Shown here: positions 54,614 to 63,276 of the stretch, one piece after another
Position numbering within the stretch: position 1 is the stretch's first letter
Layout: every line of letters starts with the position of its first letter
Assembly: GCA_965225935.1 (NCBI GenBank)
Contig: CBDDCC010000023.1
Span: 1,024,033-1,088,032, forward strand
DNA length: 64,000 bases
Origin: CALJXB01 sp965225935
GTDB lineage: Bacteria; Pseudomonadota; Alphaproteobacteria; Kiloniellales; JAKSDN01
Direction of reading: 5' to 3'
Program-made: the position numbers and the translations under genes
Notes under the pieces: model-generated
The model's database searches: none
The model's input: only the letters and a program-made list of their open reading frames with translations
Told to the model about the DNA's origin: nothing

Positions 54614-55471
54614 ATGACACATGAGGCCAGTGCCGACGCGAGCTTAGCGGCGACATCCCCTGTTGTCGGGGCGCGGCCCGGCGCGAAGCTGTCGGTCTCG
54701 CAGGTCACCAAGACCTTCAGGATGGGATCGGGGGAATCGATCGACGCGGTGATCGATGCCTCCTTCGAGGTGGCGGACAACGAGCTCTGCGTCCTCCTGG
54801 GGCCATCGGGCTGCGGCAAGTCCACCGTCCTGCGCATGGTGGCGGGGCTCGAGGCGCCATCGGCCGGGTCCCTGGTGCTCGACGGCGAGGAGATCGCCGG
54901 GCCGGGCGGCGAACGGGGCATGGTGTTCCAGTCCTACACCTCGTTCGACTGGCTGACGGTGCAGAAGAACGTGGAGTACGGCATGCGCCTCAACGGCGTG
55001 CCAAAGGCGGAGCGGAGCGAACGGGCGGACCATTTCATCGGGCTGGTGCACTTGACCAAGTTCCGCAACGCCTATCCCTCCCAGCTCTCGGGCGGCATGA
55101 AGCAGAGGGTCGCCATCGCCCGCACGCTGGCCAACGATCCCGCCATCCTGCTGATGGACGAGCCCTTCGGCGCGCTCGATGCCGAGACGCGCTGGACCAT
55201 GCAGGAACTGCTGATGAACATCATGGAATCCTCGAAGACCACGGTCCTCATGGTGACCCATGACATAGAGGAGGCCATCTTCCTCGCCGATCACATCCTC
55301 TTCATGACCCGGCACCCCGGCCGCGTCCGGGAGAACCTCACGACCGACTTCAAAGGGGGCCGGCGCTCGTCCGACAAGGAGGAGGTCATCGGCATGGACG
55401 GCTATACGGAACTGGAACGGCACATCATGCACATGATGCGCGAAGAAAGCCCCAACCGAGAGCGGGCCTGA
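54614..55471 (+). CDS. NitT/TauT-type ABC ATPase
   Basis: 285 residues. Walker A GPSGCGKST, signature LSGGMKQR, Walker B ILLMDEPFGALD, and the family run VFQSYTSFDWLTVQKNVEYGM typical of TauB/SsuB/NrtD proteins. C-terminal end about residues 240-285 has MTRHPGRVRENL. It is the energy-supplying subunit of the importer with the permease and binding protein. The hypB gene begins 18 bp after the stop, so the transporter and nickel genes share a transcript. Confidence 0.92.
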   Translation: MTHEASADASLAATSPVVGARPGAKLSVSQVTKTFRMGSGESIDAVIDASFEVADNELCVLLGPSGCGKSTVLRMVAGLEAPSAGSLVLDGEEIAGPGGERGMVFQSYTSFDWLTVQKNVEYGMRLNGVPKAERSERADHFIGLVHLTKFRNAYPSQLSGGMKQRVAIARTLANDPAILLMDEPFGALDAETRWTMQELLMNIMESSKTTVLMVTHDIEEAIFLADHILFMTRHPGRVRENLTTDFKGGRRSSDKEEVIGMDGYTELERHIMHMMREESPNRERA

Positions 55472-55489
55472 CGAAAAGGAGATTGAGCT

Positions 55490-56401
55490 ATGTGCAGCGT
55501 TTGCGGCTGCGGCAGCGACGAGGTGCGCATCGACGGCGCGCCTGCCGGCCATTCCCATGATCATCACCACGGAGAGAATGGCGGGCACCACCGCCATCAT
55601 CATCACCATCACCATGACCATGGTCACGACCACTGCGCCGGTGACGCGCGGCGTGGGCCGGACCGGAACGACGAGGGCGGGAGCCGCCTGCTGCGCATCG
55701 AGCAGGACATCCTCGCCAAGAACGATGGTTTCGCGGCGGAGAACCGGGCGCGGCTGCAGGCTGCGGGCACGCTGGTCCTCAACCTGGTCTCGAGCCCCGG
55801 CGCCGGCAAGACGACGCTCCTGACTGCCACCATTGCAGCGCTCGCCGGCCGGGCGAGGGTTGCCGTCATCGAGGGCGATCAGGAGACGGCCAACGACGCC
55901 GAACGCATCCGCGCGACCGGCGTTCCGGCGGTGCAGATCAACACCGGGCGCGGCTGCCACCTGGACGCCCACATGGTCGGTCATGCCCTCGACGATCTGG
56001 CGCTGGCCGAGACCGAGGTGCTCTTCATCGAGAACGTCGGCAACCTGGTCTGTCCCGCGGCCTTCGACCTGGGCGAGCATCACAAGGTTGCGATCCTCTC
56101 GGTGACCGAGGGCGAGGACAAGCCGCTCAAGTACCCCGATATGTTCGCGGCGGCCGATCTCATGGTGCTGAACAAGATCGACCTCCTGCCCCATGTGGAT
56201 TTCGACGTGGAGCGCTGCATCGACTACGCGCGGCGGGTCAACCCGGAGATCCGCGTGGTGCGCCTCTCGGCGCGCAGCGGCGAGGGCATGGAGGCCTGGC
56301 TCTCCTGGACCGAGGCGGCCCGGGCGCGCGCCGTCGGGAACGCGCATCCGGGCGCCGGCCTCGGCGCGCTCGCGGCAGCGCTGGCGGCCCGCCGTGCATG
56401 A
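55490..56401 (+). CDS. hypB: HypB-type nickel-delivering GTPase
   Basis: 303 residues. The N-terminus MCSVCGCG is the high-affinity nickel site of full-length HypB, followed by a His-rich stretch (about 14 His in residues 21-49, with long HHHHHHH) for nickel storage. GTPase: P-loop SSPGAGKTTLL, EGDQETANDAERI, the Cys/His metal site GRGCHLDAHM with NLVCPAAFDLGE, and NKIDLLPH. All metal sites of active HypB are present. Known for supplying Ni to NiFe-hydrogenase, here no hydrogenase gene lies in the window; the next genes encode HypA and ureohydrolases, so it should deliver nickel to these (and possibly urease). A HypA GTG start overlaps its end by 8 bp. Confidence 0.93.
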   Translation: MCSVCGCGSDEVRIDGAPAGHSHDHHHGENGGHHRHHHHHHHDHGHDHCAGDARRGPDRNDEGGSRLLRIEQDILAKNDGFAAENRARLQAAGTLVLNLVSSPGAGKTTLLTATIAALAGRARVAVIEGDQETANDAERIRATGVPAVQINTGRGCHLDAHMVGHALDDLALAETEVLFIENVGNLVCPAAFDLGEHHKVAILSVTEGEDKPLKYPDMFAAADLMVLNKIDLLPHVDFDVERCIDYARRVNPEIRVVRLSARSGEGMEAWLSWTEAARARAVGNAHPGAGLGALAAALAARRA

Positions 56402-56783
56402 GCTCTCGATCGCCCAGAGCCTGGTCGAGATGGTGAGCGATCATGCGGCGCGAGCTGGCGCCCGGAGGGTACAGACCATTCACGTGCGCCTCGGCGAGCT
56501 CTCGGGCTTCCGGCGGGCGCTCTACTTCTGCTTCGACCGTGTGGCTCGGGGGACCCTCTGTGAAGGCGCGCGGCTCGCGATCGAGGAGGTGCCCTTGACG
56601 GTGCGCTGCGACCACTGCCGGGAGGTCAAGCGCCCGGGCGCCCGCTACAACTTCCGCTGTCCCACCTGCGGCATGCCGACCCCCAAGGTCGTTACCGGCC
56701 GCGAAATGCAGGTGACGGCGATCGAGTTGGATGTGAATGCGGCGGAAGAGAACGACGCGACTTTATTGGCGAAAGCCGGTTAG
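56394..56783 (+). CDS. hypA: HypA-type nickel chaperone
   Basis: 129 residues from a GTG at 56394, required because HypA needs His as second residue (Met-His-Glu nickel site); the overlap with hypB is 8 bp. MHELSIAQSLVEMVSDHA opens the protein, with the zinc site CDHC...CPTC in residues 72-104. HypA carries Ni2+ to the HypB/target enzyme complex. The C-terminus reads ATLLAKAG, a few residues beyond the usual length. The ureohydrolase gene starts 9 bp after the stop, implying that the target is the ureohydrolase. Confidence 0.92.
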   Translation: MHELSIAQSLVEMVSDHAARAGARRVQTIHVRLGELSGFRRALYFCFDRVARGTLCEGARLAIEEVPLTVRCDHCREVKRPGARYNFRCPTCGMPTPKVVTGREMQVTAIELDVNAAEENDATLLAKAG

Positions 56784-56792
56784 GAGACTGCG

Positions 56793-57860
56793 ATGAGCGA
56801 TCAAGGAACGGCCGGCTGGGAGTTCGTGCCGCATCAGCACCGGGGCCCGCAGCAGCAGACCGGGGCCGACGACCACATCCATTCGCCCAAGCTGCACAAC
56901 GGCACCCTCAAGTCCGCGGGAATCGCCACCTTCATGGGCGCGCCCTACTGCCCGCCCGAGCGCGAGGCGATCCGCGCCATGGGAGCCAAGATCTGCTTCC
57001 TCGGCGTGCCCTGGGACCAGGGCCAGATGGTGCGCTCGGGCACCTCCTCCGGGCCGGCGGGGATTCGCGAGGCCTCGACCCAGTACTTCCCCTACATGTT
57101 CGAGTACGACGTCGACCTGGTGTCCTTCTTCCGCCCCGTCGACTGCGGCGACGTGCCCATCGTGCCGGGCAACAACGACCGCTCCCACGAATACATCTAC
57201 CAATACATCACCGAGTGCCTCGAGGGCGGCGCCAAGGTGATCTTCTGCGGCGGCGACCACTCGGCCCCCATTCCGGGCTCGCACGCCCTGGCGGACTTCC
57301 ACAAGGACGGCAAGATCGGCTACCTGCACATCGACTGCCACCTCGACTCCGCGCCCGACTGGGGCGGCATCCGCAACACCAACTGCTCCGGCCCGGCGCG
57401 CGCCTTTGATCTGCCCAATTGCGACGGCGTCAACATGGCCCACATGGGCTCGCGCAACGGCCTCAATCCAAAGGACTGGTACGACTTCTTCGTCGACAAC
57501 AAGGTCCGCCTCATCCCCATGATGGAGGCGGTGGAGCGGGGCGTGGAGGTCTGCACCAAGGAGATCTTCGAGATCGCCTGGGACGGCACCGACGCGGTCT
57601 ACTGCTCCTGGGACACGGACTCCCTCGACGCCAGCTGCATGCCCGGGACGACCGCGCCCGAGTGCTTCGGCATCAAGTCGCGCGAGGCCATCCAGGTGGC
57701 GCGTATCGCCGGCACCTACGGCGCCGACGTGCTGGAGATCTCGGAGCTCTGCCCGATCTTCGACGTCAGCCAGATGAGCATCAAGCTCGCCTGCTGCATG
57801 ATCTACCACTACCTGGGCAGCCGGGCGAAGACCCTGCGCGACCAGGGCAAGTCACCGTGA
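56793..57860 (+). CDS. ureohydrolase family protein, catalytic type, candidate nickel-dependent guanidine hydrolase
   Basis: 355 residues of the arginase/agmatinase superfamily. All six metal ligands are present: His156 (GGDHS), Asp181, His183, Asp185 (DCHLD, where arginases have DAHxD) and Asp274, Asp276 (SWDTD). Distinctive are W273, the long N-terminus (residues 1-60, His-containing) and FDVSQM at the C-terminus. The family reaction is hydrolysis of a guanidino group to urea plus an amine. Context (hypB-hypA 9 bp upstream, urease downstream) indicates nickel rather than manganese and matches known guanidine hydrolases. Substrate (guanidine, methylguanidine, agmatine or other) is not determined by the sequence. 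Confidence 0.85.
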   Translation: MSDQGTAGWEFVPHQHRGPQQQTGADDHIHSPKLHNGTLKSAGIATFMGAPYCPPEREAIRAMGAKICFLGVPWDQGQMVRSGTSSGPAGIREASTQYFPYMFEYDVDLVSFFRPVDCGDVPIVPGNNDRSHEYIYQYITECLEGGAKVIFCGGDHSAPIPGSHALADFHKDGKIGYLHIDCHLDSAPDWGGIRNTNCSGPARAFDLPNCDGVNMAHMGSRNGLNPKDWYDFFVDNKVRLIPMMEAVERGVEVCTKEIFEIAWDGTDAVYCSWDTDSLDASCMPGTTAPECFGIKSREAIQVARIAGTYGADVLEISELCPIFDVSQMSIKLACCMIYHYLGSRAKTLRDQGKSP

Positions 57861-57924
57861 GCGGCCCCGTGAACGCCTTCGTGACCAAGAGCCACAACAA
57901 GACCTCGTTGGGAGAGACACAGCC

Positions 57925-58962
57925 ATGAACCCGGCCAAGGCCTACGCACACCTCTTCTCGCCGCAAGGCGGCGACGAGGCGGAGAACTACCGCGCCCCAG
58001 GACAGATCACCTTCCTGCGCTCCGATCACGTGCCGCTGAATGCCGAGAAGCTGCGCGAGGCCGGGGTGCGCTACGCCTTCGTCGGCGTGCCCTTCGACGA
58101 GGGCAACGTCGGCAAGCCCGGCTCCGAGGAGGGTCCGCGCGAGTTCCGCCTGGCCTCCCAGGAGTACTTCCCCTACTGGTTCGAGTACCAGGTGGACCTC
58201 TTCGGCAGCAGCGTCGACTGCGGCGACGTGCAGATGCCCAAGGTCAATCCGGCGCTCTCGCGCGATCGCATCTATCAGGCGGTGCGCGAGGTGCTGGCGG
58301 CCGGAATCACGCCGATCCTCTGTGGCGGCGACCGCTCGATCTCGATTCCGGCGACCAAGGCGCTCTCGGACCACATCGGCGCCGACAAGAAGATGGGCTA
58401 CCTGCACTTCGGCGCCAACCTGGACCTGGCCGACAGCTGGGCCGGCGAGGCGAACGTGAGCACCTGTGCGCTCGCCCGCATCAGCGAGCTGCCCAACCTG
58501 GCGGGCAGGAACATTGCCCACGTGGGCGCGCGCAACTCGCTCAATCCCAAGGACTGGATCGACCTGGCCAAACAGCGTGAGATCCGCTTCCATCCCATGT
58601 TCGAGCTGTTCGAGCGCGGCATCGACACGGTGGTCGACGAAGCGATCGGGCAGGCCTGGGACGGAACCGACGCCCAGTATCTCAGCTTCAACTTCAACGT
58701 CATGGACGCCTCGATGGCGCCGGGCGTGACGGCGGCCGAGCCGGGCGGCTTGGAATCGCGCGAGATGATGCGCATCGCCGGTGGGCTGGGCCGGCGCGGC
58801 GGCGTCAGCGTCATCGAGATCTCCGAGCTCTGCCCGATCTTCGACGTCAGCGGCACCACATCGCGGCTCGCCGTCTGCGTCGTGCTGCGCATCCTGGCGG
58901 CCATGGCCCAGCAGCGCGGCGAGCTGGTCGACCAGGGCATCAAGCGGCCCAGCGGGGCCTGA
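57925..58962 (+). CDS. ureohydrolase paralogue with substituted metal ligands, probable non-catalytic subunit
   Basis: 345 residues, clearly homologous to the preceding protein throughout (GVPFDEG, VDCGDV, LNPKDW, AWDGTDA, SELCPIFDVS). At the six metal sites it has Arg137 (GGDRS), Gly163, Asn165, Asp167 (GANLD) and Asn256, Asn258 (FNFN): five of six ligands lost. It cannot bind the usual metal pair and is probably a structural or regulatory partner, forming a hetero-oligomer with the active paralogue. The frame is intact and codon use normal, so it is maintained, not a pseudogene. RBS GGGAGAGAC. It ends 27 bp before ureE. Confidence 0.9.
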   Translation: MNPAKAYAHLFSPQGGDEAENYRAPGQITFLRSDHVPLNAEKLREAGVRYAFVGVPFDEGNVGKPGSEEGPREFRLASQEYFPYWFEYQVDLFGSSVDCGDVQMPKVNPALSRDRIYQAVREVLAAGITPILCGGDRSISIPATKALSDHIGADKKMGYLHFGANLDLADSWAGEANVSTCALARISELPNLAGRNIAHVGARNSLNPKDWIDLAKQREIRFHPMFELFERGIDTVVDEAIGQAWDGTDAQYLSFNFNVMDASMAPGVTAAEPGGLESREMMRIAGGLGRRGGVSVIEISELCPIFDVSGTTSRLAVCVVLRILAAMAQQRGELVDQGIKRPSGA

Positions 58963-58989
58963 GCGTCCCCGCCGCCGTCCGGAGGCCGG

Positions 58990-59451
58990 ATGCCCGCAAT
59001 GGAGGTGAGAATCACGGAGGTCCTCGGTTTCGCCAGCGATCCGGAGCTGGCCGAGCGGCTGCACGAGCTGGACCACGCCGGCCGCGTCGAGCGGCTCATG
59101 CTCGGCCGGGACGACGTGCACCGCCGGCGCCTGCGCGCCCGCACCGACCAGGGCACCGACTGCCTGATCGCCCTGCCGCGCGATCAGCGGCTTGGCGACG
59201 GGGCGGTGCTGGTGCTGGAGCCGGCCCACGCGGTGGTCGTGCGCCTGACCGAGGAACGCTGGCTGGCCCTCAAGCCCCGGGACGCGGCGGCGGCGCTGGA
59301 GCTGGGCTACTTCGCTGGCAACCTGCACTGGCGGGTGCGTTTCGAGGGCGGGCATCTGCTGGTGGCGCTGGAAGGGCCGGAGGAAGATTACCTGGCGCGC
59401 CTGCAACCTTTCCTCGACGACGGGCGGGCGAGGCGTGCCGGCGATGACTGA
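58990..59451 (+). CDS. ureE: urease accessory protein UreE
   Basis: 153 residues. UreE delivers nickel to apo-urease. Core: VLVLEPAHAVVVRLTEERWLALKPRDAAAALELGYFAGNLHWRVRFEGGHLLVA, with the conserved GN-x-HW and nickel-binding His. The C-terminus (LDDGRARRAGDD) lacks the His-rich tail many UreE have, so its nickel capacity is low; the His-rich HypB upstream may compensate. Its stop overlaps the ureF start (ATG at 59444). Confidence 0.88.
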   Translation: MPAMEVRITEVLGFASDPELAERLHELDHAGRVERLMLGRDDVHRRRLRARTDQGTDCLIALPRDQRLGDGAVLVLEPAHAVVVRLTEERWLALKPRDAAAALELGYFAGNLHWRVRFEGGHLLVALEGPEEDYLARLQPFLDDGRARRAGDD

Positions 59452-60133
59452 CTCGAGCGGCGCAGCTGCGGACCTCGCCCTGCTGCAGTTCGGCGACAGC
59501 TTCTTTCCCTCGGGCGCGGTCTCCTTCTCCTGGGGGCTCGAAACCCTCTGCGGCGACGGCCGGGTCGGCTCGCCGGCCGAGGTCTCGGCCTTCCTGCAAG
59601 GTCAGCTCGCGCAGCGTTGGGCGAGCTGCGACCGGCCGGCGCTGGCGGCCGCCTACCGGGCGGGCGAGGACCTGGCGGCGGTGGGCGAGGTCGACCGGCT
59701 GCTGGAGGCTCAGACCCTGGCGAGCGAGCTGCGCGAGGGCTCGCGGCGCAGCGGCGGCGCCCTGCTGGCGGTGCACGAGAAGCTCGGCACGCCCGGGGCC
59801 GGGCCCTACCGCGCGCGGGTCCGTGCTGGCGACTCGCCGGGCCACGCGGCGCCGGTCCAGGGGTTGCTTGGACGCGGCGCCGGCCTCACGCTACCGGCCT
59901 GCGAGACGCTGTCGGCCCACACGCTTGCGGTCGGCCTTTTGGGGGCGGCGATCCGCCTGGGTGTTATCGGCCACCTGGACGCTCAGCGGGCGCTGCAGGA
60001 GGCGCGGAGCCCGCTCTCAGAGATTTTGGCCCGGCCGGCGCCAGGACTCGATAGCATGAGTGCCTTCACGCCGGAGGCCGAGATCGCCGCCATGCGCCAC
60101 GAGACCGCTGAGGCGCGGCTGTTCTCGAACTGA
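59444..60133 (+). CDS. ureF: urease accessory protein UreF
   Basis: 229 residues from the ATG at 59444, overlapping ureE by 8 bp. Helical protein that with UreD and UreG forms the activation complex. Motifs: LLQFGDSFFPSGAVSFSWGLETL near the start (UreF signature D-S-x-F-P-x-G), LGLLGAAIRLGVIGHLDAQRAL near the end. The family's normal size. ureAB follows after 56 bp. Confidence 0.88.
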   Translation: MTDSSGAAADLALLQFGDSFFPSGAVSFSWGLETLCGDGRVGSPAEVSAFLQGQLAQRWASCDRPALAAAYRAGEDLAAVGEVDRLLEAQTLASELREGSRRSGGALLAVHEKLGTPGAGPYRARVRAGDSPGHAAPVQGLLGRGAGLTLPACETLSAHTLAVGLLGAAIRLGVIGHLDAQRALQEARSPLSEILARPAPGLDSMSAFTPEAEIAAMRHETAEARLFSN

Positions 60134-60189
60134 CAGCCGCCGGCAGGCGACGAGAACGGGGGGACAAGTCCTATGAGGGAGGCAAGCCG

Positions 60190-60888
60190 ATGATCCTGAC
60201 ACCGACGGAGATGGAACGGCTGACGATCTTCACCGCCGCCGAGCTGGCGCGCAAGCACCGGGCCAAGGGGCTCAAGCTCAACCATCCGGAGGCCGTGGCG
60301 CTGATCGCCGACGAGATCCTGGAAGGCGCACGAGAAGGGCGCTCGGTCGCCGATCTCATCGCCTTCGGATCGACCATCCTCACGTCCGACGACGTGCTGC
60401 CGGGGGTGGCCGACCTCATGCCCATGATCCAGGTGGAAGGGACCTTCCCCGACGGCACCAAGCTGGTGACCGTCCACGACCCGATCCGCCCGGGCAAGGC
60501 CAAGGCGCCGAAGGACGCGGTCACGCCGGGCGAGATCGTCGCCGCCGAGGGCGAGATCGAGATCAACGCCGGCCGGCGCAAGGCCAAGCTGAAGGTGCTC
60601 AACGGCGGCGACCGCCCGGTTCAGGTCGGCAGCCACTACCACTTCTTCGAGACCAACAAGGCCCTCGAGTTCGACCGCGCGGCCGCCTTCGGCATGCACC
60701 TCGACATCCCGGCGGGCACGGCGGTGCGCTTCGAGCCGGGCGAGAGCAAGGAGGTCACCCTGACCGAGTTCGGCGGCACGGGCGAGCTCCACGGCCTCAA
60801 CAGCCTGACCGAGGGCTCGGCCCGCAGCGAGGCGCGCAAGGACGCAGCCCTGCGCCGCGCCCGCGACGCCGGTTTCAAGGGAGCTTGA
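60190..60888 (+). CDS. ureAB: urease gamma-beta fusion subunit
   Basis: 232 residues. Residues 1-100 are the gamma subunit (MILTPTEMERLTIFTAAELARKHRAKGLKLNHPEAVALIADEILEGAREGRSVADL, EGTFPDGTKLVTVHDPI) and residues 120-232 the beta subunit (GEIVAAEGEIEINAGRRKAKLKVLNGGDRPVQVGSHYHFFETNKALEFDR). A linker of about 20 residues joins them. This single-chain form occurs in Helicobacter and some other bacteria, whereas most alphaproteobacteria have separate ureA and ureB. A site GAGGGAGG precedes the ATG. ureC starts 3 bp after its stop. Confidence 0.93.
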   Translation: MILTPTEMERLTIFTAAELARKHRAKGLKLNHPEAVALIADEILEGAREGRSVADLIAFGSTILTSDDVLPGVADLMPMIQVEGTFPDGTKLVTVHDPIRPGKAKAPKDAVTPGEIVAAEGEIEINAGRRKAKLKVLNGGDRPVQVGSHYHFFETNKALEFDRAAAFGMHLDIPAGTAVRFEPGESKEVTLTEFGGTGELHGLNSLTEGSARSEARKDAALRRARDAGFKGA

Positions 60889-60891
60889 GCC

Positions 60892-62604
60892 ATGGCCAAG
60901 ATGAAACGCAGCGACTACGCCCTCATGTACGGGCCCACCACCGGCGACGCGGTGCGGCTCGGCGACACCTCTCTGCTCGCCGAGGTGGAGCACGACCACG
61001 CGGTGCCCGGCGACGAGTGCCTGCATGGCGGCGGCAAGACCCTCCGCGACGGCCTGGGGCTCACCCCCGGCTACGACAGCGCCATGGGGTCGCTCGACAT
61101 GCTGCTGTGCAACGCGCTCGTCATCGATCCCGTGCTCGGCATCGTCAAGGGCGACATCGGCATCAAGGACGGCAAGATCGCCGGCATCGGCAAGGCCGGC
61201 AATCCCGCCACCATGGACGGGGTCGACGAGAACCTGATCTGCGGCGCGGCGACGACGGTGCGCGACGCCGAGGGCATGATCGCCACGCCCGGCGGCATCG
61301 ACGTGCACGTCCACTTCGATTCCGCCCAGCTCTGCGAGCACGCCATCTCCTCGGGCATCACCACCATGATCGGCGGCTCGCTGGGGCCCATCACGGTGGG
61401 CATCGACTGCGGCGGCGCCTGGAACGTGGGCAAGATGCTGCAGGCCGCGGAGCAGTGGCCGATCAATTTCGGCTTCCTCGGGCGCGGCAACTCCTCCAAA
61501 CCGCGCTCGCTGCTGGATCAGATCAGCGGCGGCTGCTTCGGCCTCAAGATCCACGAGGACTGGGGCGCCATGCCGGCGGTGATCGACACCTGCCTCGCGG
61601 TCGCCGACGAGCTCGACTTTCAGGTCCAGCTCCACACCGACACGCTGAACGAGAGCGGCTTCCTGGAGGACACGCTCGCCGCCATCAACGGCCGCACCAT
61701 CCACATGTACCACACCGAGGGCGCCGGCGGCGGCCACGCCCCCGACATCATCCGGGTGGCCGGCGAGATCAACTGCCTGCCGTCCTCGACCAACCCGACC
61801 AACCCCTACACGGTCAACACCTTCGACGAGCACCTGGACATGACCATGGTGTGCCACCACCTGAGCCCGTCGATCCCCGAGGACGTGGCCTTCGCCGAGA
61901 GCCGCATCCGCGCCCAGACCATCGCCGCGGAAGACATCCTGCACGACCTGGGCGCCATCTCCATGCTGGGCTCGGACAGCCAGGGCATGGGGCGCATCAA
62001 CGAGGTGATCTGCCGCACCTGGCAGCTCGCCTCCAAGATGAAGGACCAGCGCGGGCGTCTGGCCGAGGAGACGGCGAAGGTCGGCGACAACGCGCGCATC
62101 AAGCGCTACATCGCCAAGTACACCATCAACGCCGCGCGCACCTTCGGGATCGACGCCTACATCGGCTCGCTGGAGACGGGCAAGCTGGCGGACGTGGTAC
62201 TCTGGCGGCCGGCCTTCTTCGGCATCAAGCCGGAGCTGGTGGTCAAGGGCGGCTTCATCGCCTGGGGCGCCATGGGCGACAGCGCGGCCTCCCTCATGAC
62301 CTGCGAGCCCTTGCGGATGCGCCCGCAATGGGGGGCCTTCGGCGAGGCCAAGAAGGCGCTCAGCGCCTCCTTCGTCAATCCGGCCGCGATTGAGGCGGAC
62401 ATCGCCGGCAGCCTCGGCCTCACCAAGGCGCTGCTGGCGACCCGGGGCACGCGCAAGCTCAACAAGCAGCACATGCTGCACAACGACGCCCGCCCGGCGA
62501 TCGAGGTGAACCCGCAGACCTTCGACGTGACCGTGGACGGCGAGCTGGCGGTCTGCGAGCCGGCCAAGGAGCTGCCCTTGGCCCAGCGCTACATGCTGCG
62601 ATGA
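60892..62604 (+). CDS. ureC: urease alpha (catalytic) subunit
   Basis: 570 residues, the catalytic subunit hydrolysing urea to ammonia and carbamate. Nickel ligands are all present: His139 and His141 (HVHFD), carbamylated Lys219 (GLKIHEDWG), His248 (QLHTDT), His274 (MYHTEGAGGGHAPD) and Asp362 (SDSQGMGR). The active-site flap has Cys321-His322-His323. The N-terminus (SDYALMYGPTTGDAVRLGDTSLLAEVE) and SDSQGMGR (Gly for the usual Ala) mark a divergent branch of urease. It overlaps ureG by 4 bp (ATGA). Confidence 0.95.
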   Translation: MAKMKRSDYALMYGPTTGDAVRLGDTSLLAEVEHDHAVPGDECLHGGGKTLRDGLGLTPGYDSAMGSLDMLLCNALVIDPVLGIVKGDIGIKDGKIAGIGKAGNPATMDGVDENLICGAATTVRDAEGMIATPGGIDVHVHFDSAQLCEHAISSGITTMIGGSLGPITVGIDCGGAWNVGKMLQAAEQWPINFGFLGRGNSSKPRSLLDQISGGCFGLKIHEDWGAMPAVIDTCLAVADELDFQVQLHTDTLNESGFLEDTLAAINGRTIHMYHTEGAGGGHAPDIIRVAGEINCLPSSTNPTNPYTVNTFDEHLDMTMVCHHLSPSIPEDVAFAESRIRAQTIAAEDILHDLGAISMLGSDSQGMGRINEVICRTWQLASKMKDQRGRLAEETAKVGDNARIKRYIAKYTINAARTFGIDAYIGSLETGKLADVVLWRPAFFGIKPELVVKGGFIAWGAMGDSAASLMTCEPLRMRPQWGAFGEAKKALSASFVNPAAIEADIAGSLGLTKALLATRGTRKLNKQHMLHNDARPAIEVNPQTFDVTVDGELAVCEPAKELPLAQRYMLR

Positions 62605-63269
62605 GCGCCCAATCCGAGACGGCCCGGGTCGGGACCGCCCGGGCCGACACGGCGGCCCTGCCGGCGCCGGCGCGGATCGGCATCGGCGGACCCGTGGGCT
62701 CCGGCAAGACGGCACTCATCGAGCGCTTGATCCCGGCGCTGGAAGGGCGCGGCCTTGGGATCGCGGTGGTGACCAACGACCTGGTGACCCGCGAGGACGC
62801 GGAGCGCCTCAGGGGCAGCGGCCTGATCGCGCCTGAGCGGGTGCTGGCGGTCGAGACCGGCGCCTGTCCCCACACAGCGATCCGCGAGGATCCCACCATG
62901 AACCTGCAGGCGGTGGACCGGCTGATCGAGACCTTTCCCGGCCTCGCCGCCGTGCTGATCGAGAGCGGCGGCGACAACCTGGCCTCCACCTTCTCCCTCG
63001 ATCTGGTCGACTATTGGCTGTTCGTGATCGACTGTGCAGACGGTGACGACATCCCGCGTAAGCGGGGCCCAGGGATCGTCCGCTCGGATCTGCTGGTGAT
63101 CAACAAGACCGACCTGGCGCCGCTTGTCGGCGCGGATCTCGACCGCATGCTGCGGGAGGCCCACGAGGTGCGGGGCGGCAAGCCGGTGCTCACGACCAAC
63201 TGCGCGACCGGGGAGGGTCTCCAGGCCCTGGTCGAGCGTCTCTCCCACGACGTGCTGTTCGACCGCTGA
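62601..63269 (+). CDS. ureG: urease accessory GTPase UreG
   Basis: 222 residues from an ATG overlapping ureC by 4 bp. SIMIBI-class GTPase for nickel insertion: P-loop GPVGSGKTALIE, VTNDLVTREDAERL, the conserved Cys-Pro-His (ETGACPHTAIREDPTMN), ESGGDNLASTFSLDLVD and NKTDLAP. The 30-residue extension before the P-loop contains no extra His. UreD follows 7 bp after the stop. Confidence 0.95.
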   Translation: MSAQSETARVGTARADTAALPAPARIGIGGPVGSGKTALIERLIPALEGRGLGIAVVTNDLVTREDAERLRGSGLIAPERVLAVETGACPHTAIREDPTMNLQAVDRLIETFPGLAAVLIESGGDNLASTFSLDLVDYWLFVIDCADGDDIPRKRGPGIVRSDLLVINKTDLAPLVGADLDRMLREAHEVRGGKPVLTTNCATGEGLQALVERLSHDVLFDR

Positions 63270-63276
63270 GCCGGCG

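Noticed and set aside
55490..56783. HypB and HypA as parts of a hydrogenase cluster
   Set aside because: No hydrogenase structural or hypCDEF gene lies on either side; the neighbours are ureohydrolase and urease genes.
57925..58962. Decayed pseudogene of the ureohydrolase
   Set aside because: The frame is full length, with ribosome site and strong conservation outside the metal site, so it is probably functional in another role.
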